Assembly: GCA_027919835.1 (NCBI GenBank)
Contig: JANVFP010000026.1
Span: 712,362-776,361, forward strand
Direction of reading: 5' to 3'
DNA length: 64,000 nucleotides
From: Lentinula raphanica
Lineage: Eukaryota; Basidiomycota; Agaricomycetes; Agaricales; Omphalotaceae
The notes under the pieces are model-generated. The model had not been told where the DNA came from and did not search any database. It was given only the letters and a program-made list of their open reading frames with translations. Shown here one piece after another: positions 33,193 to 45,117 of the stretch; the first letter of the stretch is position 1, and each line of letters begins with the position of its first letter. The translations under genes were made by a program, and so were the position numbers.

Positions 33193-34719
33193 CTGAACGA
33201 AACCCAATATCGCAGTATGTAGAATATGGGGCCTGTGTATCCTAGTTCTTCAGAAATCATTGTAAATCAGGTAGAGTTGCGGTTCCAAAACTCAATGATA
33301 TGTGCAGCGAAGCAATGGCAGACAGACAGAATTTTCAAAGCATAGCCGGAACTACCAGCATGCATTCGGTGGAAAAGCATCTGTTCAGCATCTTGAAAGC
33401 CCAGGATAAAAAGAAAGAGATACTATAGTATGTAAGTGTTTTTTTCACCCCCGATCTACTAATAAATCGTAGAGCCTTCTAGTATTCACCAATGATACCC
33501 ATAGCGTCGCATTGCGAACTCATATTCTTTACTCATTGCAATACTTATCATATTCTGAACCCAGAAACTGGACTTATATAATAGGCGGTGTTCAGTTTCT
33601 CATTTCAGAGCCACCAAAATTTCATACGTGTAACGTCAGCTGGCATCGCAGTTCAAGCAAACGATATGTGACAAGGCTCAGGCTGGAGCTTTGAAGTTCC
33701 AGAATCCTCATAAGTATCTGAACTATGTAGTTGCGAACAGCTTCGAACGGGAGAAAGAAACTGGTAATATCATAACGTATATACTAATAGGCTTCCTGTG
33801 AGATAGTATCTCCTTTCAATCATTCACTGGAAGAATCCCACCGTATGTTCTTTGGTCATTGATAACATTTTTCATGCATTATTCGTGCCAAAATCCGGCG
33901 ATACGAAGAGGTTCCCACTGATTCCCTGTTCGCCTTTCGCTTGAGCGACCAGAAGGAACTCTTCCTGAGTGCTGTAGTCCAATCTGAAGTCACTCTACTT
34001 AGTCGCCCATGAAGCACATCATCGCAAACAGTAGCAGGCAAGATCGTTGTGTGTCGTCTGCAATCTGGATGCAGATTGGAACCTTCTCAAATGATTGAAG
34101 AGTGATGGCCGTGCTCACAGCCGATGATGATTGCGGATTCCGGAATCGGAGACCACACCGTTGAACCTTGAGCTTGGAATTTGTTTGTGCGAATACAGAC
34201 GAAAAGGTCACGTAGGTTCAGCGCTGGCTGTATTGGTTATATGTACAGATCCCGTTGAGATAGATAGCCCACTGATTCTGATGCTCGCAGGGTGTACAGT
34301 TATGCTTCTGTCCGTCAGTGGGCTGCTCCATCATCAAGAACCGCAGTACTTACAGATATGGATGACATGCTTCCAGGTGGAAGTGAGCAAACGATACATT
34401 CGAAGAATAATCACACAATCGTGAAAGATCAGAAAACAATCACAGAGTCGTGAATGCCTTAAAGCCGCCTTGTAGTCTCTGCGAGGTACCTGGAATTGCG
34501 GAACTTGCGAAGAAGGTTGAAGGAGGAGCTGGGAGATTGTGGCTGGCGGCGTGTCCTGACTCCTACATCTGGATTGTGGCGTATGTTCGCGTTTGAACAG
34601 TCTTACAGGAACTCTCCATTTACCGATGAACATACCAGAATCATGTTCAAGACTGGGTTGAACGGCATCGGTAAGAACCCAGCACCTGAAAGTTGAGAAT
34701 ATCATCAGAATTCTCATGC
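33193..34719. other. Intergenic, no gene supported
   Basis: 1.5 kb with low coding signal. Frames on both strands are short and lack splice-linked continuation that I could confirm. Confidence 0.4.
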
Positions 34720-35073
34720 TCACACTGCGAAGATCAACAATGGGCGATAAGTGCAGGTTTCCAGCTCAGTTTGAGCAGACAACTTACATGACTTTTGACA
34801 GAATTCATTGCTGTCCAGTGTCTGGGCCAACGCGCGAGGACAATCTGCTCTGCGCATCACACGGAGCATACTGATGTATGTCAGTCGAAGGAATGGAATG
34901 GTGACATAGATTCGGTCAGTGGAATCACGGAAAGAACCGTGATGAGGCTCTCGCATTGGAATTTGACAGTCATTATAAACATTCAAATCTCGACCATGCC
35001 AGAACGCCACCGCGTCGCCACACAATTGAACCATAATTGCAAAGAATACGAGAGAAAGTTTCAGTTCAACCAT
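34720..35073 (-). CDS. Possible secreted-protein exon (uncertain)
   Basis: The frame from 35073 begins MVELKLSLVFFAIMVQLCGDAVA, a plausible signal peptide, followed by a hydrophilic region with several cysteines (DCQIPMREPHH, RADCPRALAQ, FCQKSC). A GTAAGT donor follows FCQKS and an acceptor-like CGCAG occurs about 60 nt later, so a second exon to the left is possible, but I could not follow a convincing reading. Treat as a weak candidate. Confidence 0.25.
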   Translation of the reverse strand: MVELKLSLVFFAIMVQLCGDAVAFWHGRDLNVYNDCQIPMREPHHGSFRDSTDRIYVTIPFLRLTYISMLRVMRRADCPRALAQTLDSNEFCQKSCKLSAQTELETCTYRPLLIFAV

Positions 35074-35810
35074 TGTCGCAGCTCGAGTCCGTGTCTGTTA
35101 TCACATCCCCGCCGGAGGGTAATGTTGCGAAAGGGCTTTGTCATTGTTCCAAGTAAGCAATACAATCGCAGGATGCTCCTAATATACACCGATACTTAGT
35201 CCGAGACTCAGGTGTAAGTACCTACCACTGAGACGAGGAAATGTTTTTGAAGGATGAAACGAAGACGTGCGACAAACAATTACTGGGGTATCATAGCTTT
35301 GTCTGGTTCGGCTGCATCTTGTTCAAGAATGCAGAGGCCACAGGCCTTCCCGTATGTTTATCTATAACCTGAACAATTCAAAGTTTATCACAGCGGGGTG
35401 CGTTATTCAACTTGGACGCATACCTCGCATCGGGATGTCATAACCCGTCCACCGAGAGAGACAGACGTGCTCTTGATTTGTAAACATGCACCTCTGGAAA
35501 GTAATCAGAACATGCATGGAAGTGTGATATCCCGGAATGATACTACTGACAATGGTGCGGGAGAGTGAAATTGAACATTCATGGCCTGGGTAACACCAAC
35601 ACCATTGACATTTTGTATCAGTCCGAGGACAACTAACGGTGTGCTACAACAGCTAATGATGAAGAAATCAGCATCAGTACACAGAAATGATTGTTAGAAT
35701 GGTCCCTACTTGTCGATTAGGTATGCTAAGCATCCCCCGTGCAGCATACCAGCTCCATTCAACATGTCTGTCCAGTAACAACGTTGACTCCAAACGCTCG
35801 GATTGTATTA
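35074..35810. other. Intergenic, nothing recognised
   Basis: Short frames only; no repeats or RNA genes seen. Confidence 0.4.
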
Positions 35811-36176
35811 TCAATCGAACGTACTTTTATTGACAACAACCTCTGCGACAGTTGTGGCTTCCAGTCGTTCTTGACGATCGAGCTTTCTGTTGATGCTCAC
35901 GTCAACAAACTTGACCTCCTTTCCAACTCTGTAGCCAAAGCACTCCTCTCCACCGACGCCATAGGAGTGGTATGTGTTGTAATTGAGTTGCTTAACATAG
36001 TCTGGCGCGTTCCCGGAGACGGTAGTGATGTCTCCTTCGTTAGGTAGTGAAGCAGGATCTATCCACACCTTGCGACTGCTGCCTGGACTCGATGATGGTG
36101 TGTTGTGTGTATGCGAGTGCATGGCTAAAGCAGAGGCAGAGGCAGAGGCAGAAGAAGAAGAATACCGAGAGGCCAT
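35811..36176 (-). CDS. Small hypothetical protein, Ser/Ala-rich N-terminus
   Basis: Single exon, 121 aa from the ATG at 36176 (MASRYSSSSASASASALAMH). The first 35 residues are Ser/Ala/His-rich; the rest is ordinary globular composition (KVWIDPASLPNEGDI, YNTYHSYGVGGEECFGYRVG, VKFVDVSINRKLDRQERLE). A CTATATAG TATA-like box sits 60 nt upstream, which supports this ATG over one at 36317. No signal peptide and no family recognised. Confidence 0.5.
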   Translation of the reverse strand: MASRYSSSSASASASALAMHSHTHNTPSSSPGSSRKVWIDPASLPNEGDITTVSGNAPDYVKQLNYNTYHSYGVGGEECFGYRVGKEVKFVDVSINRKLDRQERLEATTVAEVVVNKSTFD

Positions 36177-36235
36177 AACAAAGGATGGGAATGGGGAATT
36201 TTGTGTTTGACTGCAAGATACATTTCCATGCGCCT

Positions 36236-36243
36236 CTATATAG
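36236..36243 (-). promoter_or_regulatory. TATA-like box upstream of the small hypothetical gene
   Basis: CTATATAG, 60 nt upstream of the ATG at 36176. The motif is self-complementary, so strand is assigned from the gene. Confidence 0.45.
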
Positions 36244-38315
36244 AAAGTGGATTCAAGGAGGGGACCTGATGTGTATTCGAAGATGATAGAGAGATGAGAA
36301 GAGAAGTTGACGTCCACACGTGCACTCCAATTCGGTCATTTCCTGGAAGATTAAAATTCTCAGGAGAATTTGGTTATGATTCTTTTCCCTTCCGCTGACC
36401 CGGTCAAATCCTCGTTCAAAAATCAATGCTGAGCAAATTATATTGAAGACGAGAGCGGATACATTCGGATAGATCTAATGTTCTGCATTTTACAGGGTCT
36501 CTGCGTGTATCTTCCCCACAGCTATCGTATACAGACACAGCTCTGCGGATCCCGTTTCGCATTGCACTGTTTAATCAAGGCAGAAGTGGACAGTAGATGG
36601 AAGCAAGCGGTATCCAGGTTAACACGGCTTCTGGATTGAAAAAGTCTTGCACCCTGAAGCGAGTTTCGATATTCGGATGAAATATACCCATTCAAGTGTT
36701 CTTTGAGCCTTGCAATGCAAAGCATTGCCAATATAAGACCACCATTTGTCTGGAAAACATAGCATCACTGCCCAGATCGATGGATTTGGAGACGTCGAAA
36801 GAGGGGTGAAAAGAGGAATTCGCAAGCTATAGGATGAAAGGATAAAAGTCAAGCGGGTTGACTCTTCATCCTACTACAGGCAGGTTCGAAGATTGGTTAA
36901 AAGTCAAAATCATAGTGACTGTCGTGCACGATTGGAGACATCAAAGTTCAGGAGACGTATGTACCTGTCTAGGAAAACGAGATTAACTCAGAGATCGGCG
37001 GTACTTGACCCAGTTCCATGAGTTGAAAGAGCCAAATACAGATGGATTTATTCAATGTCGTACATTGAAAAACGAACGCATGACCATTGATGAGCGTGCG
37101 GGTGGGTATTACATGGCGATTGACTGTGAATAGAGCCAGTTGATATGTGGATCACCGTCATGGACTGGTTTTGCTGAAGCACTAGGTCCTGGTACGATTC
37201 CAGACAAACTAGGCATTCCCGAAGAAAGAAAGCTTCGAGGAAGAACCGCGTGCGCTCCCGTGAATCTTTTGCCTGGGGCGGGAACCTTCTGGCAAATCCT
37301 GTGAATATATGCATATCAAGGACCACGGTATACAAGTGCTTATCCGAAATCAGAAAGGCTTACGCTCCTCTATCCAGCATCCTGCATACAGCCGCATTGA
37401 TAACATACTCAGAAGGCATCCAATATCATTGGGAGGCCAAGATGTCACTTCGATGTAAGAAACATATCAGAGTATAGCTTTTTCACTGATCGTATACAGA
37501 AATTGGAGACCACCCCAAGGTTGAGGAGCAATCCTTGCTGCTTTGGGTTGACGGAGGTTGAAAATCAGTGATATCACTAACAGATGGTGCGTACAATGTA
37601 TGTTCCTGGAACAGAACAACAGTCAGCTTCGGGCGCATTCATGAGACACATTCCGATTCGTGGAGTGATAGTAAGGGAAAAAGGGAAGAGATGATGATAT
37701 AGTCTGAATTGACTGGAGGAATCCTGGTGCTCACTGTCAGTAAACCGCCAGAAACATGGCGACTTTCCTTTCAGTGAGATTTCCTACCAACGCTGGTACT
37801 TACTAATTCCGAAGAGACCACAAGCATTCTACCGACTATAGATCCTCGCCTGACTCGGAAAGAGATTCGCGTGGATGATTGCTGTGAATAGTTGGTGGAG
37901 ACGAGTAGAGTGCCACGATGCAAAGTGGCTAGAGCAAAAGGTAAGCTAGAGGCTGTAAATCGAGCTGGTACTTACAGCGAGTGAGGCTAGACTACTCAGT
38001 ATTAGTATCTTGGTCTGAAAACCGTTAGACTGGTATTCCCAGTTTATGATACCTATGTAGACCTACATGAGATCCTTGCCCGTTGCCAAGGCTTCCTTCA
38101 AGTTATTGAGAGCTCAGAATGAGCACCTATGGCCTAGAGTCCTCATGTTTACCTTACGGATAACGTGTAACACGAGTGGAAGAAAGACTGGCGTCCGACC
38201 ATGGCACGGTCCTGTGAGAATGAGCTTACGCAATCACTGATCAGTCAACATCAGATTCACCTTTTTTTTTCTCCTGCTAAGTTGAAATCGCAGCGTCGCT
38301 GTGAACCTTTGAAAA
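36244..38315. other. About 2.1 kb without a supported gene
   Basis: Frames here are short, unspliced and featureless. The right end has a poly-T run (38262-38270) about 45 bp before the zuotin start, a usual fungal promoter or leader element. Confidence 0.4.
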
Positions 38316-39756
38316 ATGGCAACGATTCAGACCAATGTCCTCCCCAAATCTTACACCCTTCCATCGATATCCAATGCCTCGATTGCTGGTCCTTCTACCC
38401 GCCGCCTGCTTCCAGTAGGGCGGGCTTTAGTTTCTCATCTTCGCTTGACGATCCACCACGGTCATTCCTTCGAGGCTCACGACGCTCACCTCGAGAAGGA
38501 GCGCCAGAAGCTTGAAGAGCTTCAGAACTCCTCTGGCAACGGCGATGATGATTTGGGTGTTGGAGATGAGCCAGAGTCTGCAGAACTTTTAGCTTTAGAC
38601 CCCAAGGAGTGGAAAGTATGAACCTGCTTGCCCTCTTCATTGGAAACTTCCGACTCATCATTTCTCACAGAAACACGACTACTATGCTGTCCTTGGATTA
38701 TCTCATCTGCGATATAAAGCTACCGCTGAACAGATTAAAATTGCTCGTGCGTTCGCTCTTTTCCTTTCGTTCCATCGTTACTTCTACTTTATCTATCCAG
38801 ACCGCAAAAAGGTGCTTAAGCACCATCCAGACAAAAAGGTCACCTCCACTGCCCCGCAGTCTACCTCCTCGCTTCTTAGTGGCGTCAATCTCAATACCAA
38901 TGACGATGCTTTCTTCAAATGCATATCCAAAGCCCATGAAGTCCTTACCCACCCAGAAAAACGTCGCCAATACGATTCTGTCGACCACGAACTCATGGAT
39001 TCTCAAGAGGACGACCCAACTCCCACCACCTTCTCTAAAAGCAAGAAGGGTCTCACTGATCAAGAGTTTTTCAAAACGTTCAACCCCATCTTCGAGCGCG
39101 AATCTAGATTCTCCAGAAAACAGCCCGTTCCGATGCTTGGGGACATTGACTCCAGCAAGGAGCACGTTGAGGGCTTCTACGATTTCTGGTATAACTTTGA
39201 TAGCTGGAGAAGTTTTGAGTGGCTCGACAAGGAAATCAACGAAGGGAGTGATAACCGTGATGATAAGAGGTACACCGAGAAGAAGAATAAAACCGAGAGG
39301 GCCCGAAGAAAGAAGGAAGACATTGCACGTTTGAGGCAATTGGTGGATCTTACGCTGAGGTTAGCTGCCTACCCTCGTATTCGATCCATTCTATCCCAGC
39401 TCAACATCTTCGTGATTTTCGTGATCGTTTGCTAGTCTCGATCCGCGAATCAAGCGAATCAAGCAACAAGAAAAGGAAGCTCGCGATGCTAAAAAAGCTG
39501 CCAAATCGGCTCCTGCGTCCGGGGCAGTTACGCCTCAGAAGAGCAAGGCTCAGGAGGAGGCAGAAAAGGCAAAAAAGGAGGAAGAGGAAAAGGTCTGCGT
39601 CATTTGGTTGTACACGATATTCCTAATTGACGATGGTTTCTTGATACATAGGCTGCGAAGGCAGATGCTAAAAAGGCCAAGGCGGCCGCTGCTAATGCTG
39701 CGAAAAAGGCTCGAAGGGCGGCCAGAGCTGCAGAAGAAGGGGGGGCAGCATCTTAG
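38316..39756 (+). CDS. ZUO1: Zuotin-type ribosome-associated J protein, short C-terminus
   Basis: Five exons: 38316-38615, 38671-38746, 38801-39359, 39436-39592, 39652-39756, giving 398 aa. After about 100 residues the J domain starts (KHDYYAVLGLSHLRYKATAE) and holds the HPD motif in KKVLKHHPDKK. The zuotin homology domain follows (KKGLTDQEFFKTFNPIFERESRFS, FYDFWYNFDSWRSFEWLD, RRKKEDIARLRQLVDLTL, LDPRIKRIK). A Lys/Ala/Glu-rich ribosome-binding helix ends at ARRAARAAEEGGAAS. Zuotin pairs with Ssz1 as the ribosome-associated complex, stimulating Hsp70 Ssb on nascent chains. Yeast Zuo1 (433 aa) continues from this point into a four-helix bundle; here a TAG follows and neither other frame downstream encodes it. 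Confidence 0.9.
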
Positions 39757-40408
39757 CTTTCATTTCATCTGCAATGCAGTGCCTCGAATACCGTATCTCG
39801 CTGTGTTCGACTGAAGTTATCTCTTGAAAGATTAAAGATAGATAGATCATCATGATTATACACACAGAGGCTATGGACACCGATATGAAATCGTAACGCT
39901 GAGATGAGAAATGGATGGGATTGAGGGGTATCTTTGTGTGAGATGAACACGACTGATAACATTGATCATCAGTGCATGAAGACGATAAAGAAGAAAGAGA
40001 TGCAAAAAGCTACAATGTGGGAAGAGAAAAACGAGGCTTGTGGTTATTGCTGTAATCGTAGCGAGCGAGATAAGGCATGCCAGAGCATCATGGCCACTCA
40101 AGATCAGAGACGAATGAGAGATGGAAATCGAGCATTAATACACCCCGAATCCCAACCTTGATAGGTCGAGAAGGCCGGAACAGGTAAAATAAGTAGCGGA
40201 GCCTGTAATGGGTGAAGAATACTGTTAAAATGTAAAGTAGATGAGCAGATGAAGAGAAATGGGCAGGGGCTTTGCAGAATAATGAAATAATAAATGAAAA
40301 CTTTGGGAAACGAACCCAGAATGAGAAGGCAACGTCCATGGTAATGGCTCACATTACCCCAGTCCGTCCTATCCATAATACGATCCACCCATGGAACGTG
40401 AAGCGGAA
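39757..40408. other. Intergenic between convergent zuotin and MAPK genes
   Basis: 650 bp of 3' flanks. I searched it for the missing zuotin C-terminus in all three plus frames and did not see it. Confidence 0.45.
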
Positions 40409-41668
<1,260 letters not shown>

Positions 41669-43058
41669 ATTGTCGAAGGAGAGTTACAAAGAGTAGGTCG
41701 AAGGGAAACAATAGTTAAAGTCAATTGAATGGCTTGATTACGTCAGCGAAGATGCCGTTTGAAGCGCGCCTAAAAAGTTCACCGCTTTGACGCTCCAGAT
41801 TTTGTCCAGAACCATGATAAACTGCGAGTCGTTACCACCGCGAACGATTACGACGTCTCTTGAATCATTTTGCACCCACTTCTGGACCTATCATGCTACC
41901 TGAAGTACACGTAACGACAATACCTGGACACTGACAACCATTTTTACACTCCAATCTAAACGCGTCCTGACTTCTCCAATGGATTCGTCAATTCGTAACG
42001 TCCTAATTTGCAGTGAACAGTTTTACAGAGCTGATGCTGGTCATCTAAAGCAATGCAAGGCTGAGCAATTGCGATAGCCAAATACAAGTCGGACTTTCTT
42101 TCGGGTACTTTGTGCTCGTATCCAATATCTCAACCCCATTCATCTCATCTCATCTCTCACAGAATCATACTATGTATGATGTATATCGTATCGATAGGGC
42201 AACTTCCGCAAACACCATGCTGTCTGCGTACTTTTTTCGAATGCTCGTAAAGATCCGAGTCCGACACATGGCGGAACATCCAACTCAAGTTCATTTCCAT
42301 GTGCATCCATGAGCATGAAAGATACTCGTCCTTCCGGAACCTTTGATAATTAAATGTTAAAACACCATGCCCGCATGCAACGCGGTGAAACTGCACTAAT
42401 CTACAGGCTTCACTAGGCTTCACTCTGCTGCACGAGCAACCATCGATGGGCCCGGTGGAGGGTGGTTCTGTTAACAATTCAATCATCGTTGGGCTGTCCA
42501 ACTGATCCTTCAGGTACTCTAGCTATCAATACGGAGTTCTACACTGCCGCCCTACTTACATCCAGGTTTATCCAGATATGTGCCTAGTCCTGCCTATTCG
42601 CGCAAAATTGTACTCCAGGAACTCCAGCGATTATCGATAGGATGTTTTAAACAGCTCATCAGAGGTATTATAACTCTGAAAACGTCCGAACGAGTCCGAA
42701 CCTGTCCGAACTCAACATGGCAGAGGAGTGAGAGGCTGTGGCTTGTTCAGTTGGAGGCTGTAGCAGTGTAGCCTGTCTGGCAGTGTCCAGGGCTGTCCTT
42801 GATAAAAAATCTTGATGATGATATCATGATAGCGACGATGCGCTTTGATTGCCGATACCCATTTGGTCCTTTTCAACTTCAGGACGAACATGTTATAAAC
42901 CTGACTCCTTGACGACAATGTTTTCTACCTAACACTTCTTTCTTTCACCTCGAGAAGTGCTAGTGATCTTCAGCTTGCTTTCCAAGCCCAAAAATTCGAG
43001 CTGGTCTCTACCCCACTGGTTCACAATCGCCGGTCGACCCTGTTTACCATTCCCCAAC
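41669..43058. other. Intergenic, about 1.4 kb
   Basis: Promoters of the MAPK (left) and the secreted-protein gene (right). A TATAAA at 42894-42899 is the best core-promoter candidate for the latter. Short near-repeats of CCGAAC occur at 42685-42712. No gene supported. Confidence 0.4.
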
Positions 43059-43821
43059 ATGAAAATATTTCGCTCTCGCTTCACTCTCGCGCTCATCATC
43101 GCTAGTGGCGCTGTTTTATCCGTTGCTGCTCTTCCTTTGCTGCCTGCGAGTCCCCTCAATCGTGCAGCATTGTCTCCAGGGAGCATCACAGAAACTCTGC
43201 CGCTATCCAGGAGAGACTCAGAAGGGTGCACGAAACCCCTCGACAAATTCGCTGACTCTGGTGAGTATATCTCGAATCAATCGCCGTCACAACTTGAACT
43301 TAACTTACGTTCCACTCCACAGCATATCAATGCTATGAAGACAAGGTATTGAGTGGTTGCTCAATGCGGTTGTATATAACGCTGATATGAATAATCGTCG
43401 CACAGTGCGCGCTCGACCTCAAAGAAGTGGCATCTGGTGTGGACTATGTCAACGTTCGTATGGTTTCTCTTATTAATAGTTCCTTCTTTGAATGTCAACC
43501 TTGTACTAGATTCTCAAAAGAGAAGAACCAGGACAGTTTTTTGACGAAATGTCGGATGAGGACGCCCGGATTTACTTGCACAAAATTAAAGCGGACCTTC
43601 CGAACGTGTACAGTTCGTTGAAAAGTCTTTATAGAGCATTCAAAATGCATTATCCCAGCGCAGAAACTGCATTTTGGAAAGCCCGCCGAAATTGGAATGC
43701 GTTCTTGGAGACAGAGATTGGTCGACAAGTGATCGAGTGGAACAACAAGCAATATAAGACGATGCCAATCTGGGGATTCTTTCACGCATCTCTAGTCGTC
43801 GCTACTATCAAATCCCCTTGA
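43059..43821 (+). CDS. Secreted protein of unknown function
   Basis: Four exons: 43059-43260, 43323-43345 (23 nt), 43406-43453 (48 nt), 43510-43821; introns 62, 60 and 56 nt; 194 aa. The start at 43059 gives a clear signal peptide (MKIFRSRFTLALIIASGAVLSVAALP); an in-frame ATG at 42957 would add a non-signal leader. The mature part starts with a Pro/Leu/Ser linker ending in a dibasic site (PLSRRDSE), possibly processed, then CTKPLDKFADSAYQCYEDK and CALDLKEVASG. The tail is helical and aromatic-rich (KARRNWNAFLETEIGRQVIEW). Three cysteines only. The two tiny internal exons are notable. No family recognised. Confidence 0.7.
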
Positions 43822-44102
43822 TTCGTTACGACTTTTTCTTTCTTTACGAATAAGAATGCCTTCCTTGAGACTCAGCGGGCCTTCGCAGTATGATATAACC
43901 TAGAAGAGAGTGTGCTTCAAAGAGATTGAGAAACAAACTTATCGCTTTATTGGGGCCACTGAGTATGTAGGCTTGAGTTTGATTCTATGTAAACTGAGTG
44001 ACTCGAGTCGAAGATGGCGGTTAACCTCACTTCGAAAGTTGTATCGTTTGACGAAGGATGGTTGAACTCGTCGACAGCTTTGGTTTTCCACAAAGCTGGT
44101 GA

Positions 44103-44958
44103 TTAGTCCATCCGAGGAACTTCAAGGTGGAAAACCTTGTACAATCCAAAAAGCCTATCTTCCATGACAGCTATCGCCTCTTCTCCCTCCATCTTCCAAC
44201 TTTCTGCATCTGTCATACACATCTTAAACTCTGGTAAATCAATGACCTCTGCCCCCTCCACATTCCATTCGTGAATAGCAAGGAGACTGAAAGGAGATTG
44301 CGCCTTGGCAGTACGACTCTTGTTGGAAGAAGCCTTTCCAGCCAGTTCTACAGGCTGTTCTGCAAGACGGAAAACACGCGAACGGATATACCCTGGTACA
44401 ACGGCTAGCCGGGGGATACGTGTGGATGTATACCATTGAATGAAATGGTCTTCCTGGACTTTGTATCGGGACTCGTCCTGTTCTTTTTCTTTGTTCCTAA
44501 CCACCTCCATGTGGACAACGTAGATAAATTTGGCAGCCCCTTTGTCGCCGCCATTGGGTGTATTCTCCTCTGATTCGGATGAATCAATCAACTCATATAC
44601 CCGTCGATTCAAGACCTCCAAATTTCCGACCACCTCCTTTTCGTTATTGGAGGCTTTGAAGCGGAGATCCTGGTATGATTGGCTTTGCATAATGTCTTTC
44701 GAGGACATGTCGTACAGTGCGAGCCATTTGGGGAATGGTTTTGGAGGTGCATCTAATGCTTTGTACCGCGCTGCTGAGAGAAAACCGGGCACGGTGAGGC
44801 GGAGCGGGGCATGCTCATTATCATACCAATCTGAAATATTGTCAACGTTCAACATATGCTCGAATTGTGGTCGAATGCTTGCCATTAAATTGGTCTTCAG
44901 TGACATATTGCCCACAATCTCCATACACAAATAGAAGAGCTTGAGCGGAGGTAGGCAT
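44103..44958 (-). CDS. Hypothetical protein, probable dimeric alpha/beta-barrel type, with GC-AG intron
   Basis: Two exons, 44883-44958 and 44103-44830; 267 aa. The 52-nt intron has a GC donor (AATG|GCAAGC) and a standard TTTCAG acceptor. Splicing gives MPTSAQALLFVYGDCGQYVTEDQFN then DWYDNEHAPLRLTVPGFLS. That pattern (short beta strand, E-x-x-F-N-x-W-Y-D-x-E-H-x-P) is typical of EthD/ferredoxin-like alpha/beta-barrel proteins of fungi. A second similar unit appears later (EDHFIQWYTSTRIPRLAVVPGYIRS), so the protein may be two tandem barrels. Without splicing, an internal ATG frame of 275 codons would lose the first strand. Enzymatic function unknown. Confidence 0.7.
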
Positions 44959-45117
44959 CACTAGTGTGGTGGGGAAAAACAAGGTCTGTCTTATGACGCA
45001 TTCTGACCTCAGACTTGGAGGATGGGAAAGCAAAGGATAAATTTGGTTGGTTCATCTACGGCTGTTCTACAATTATAAGGACATCCTGGCACCTGAGGTA
45101 CATGCAAGGTCGCAAGG

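Noticed and set aside
38698..39339. 213-codon minus-strand frame
   Set aside because: Shadow of the zuotin coding exons on the plus strand, where J-domain and zuotin blocks are evident.
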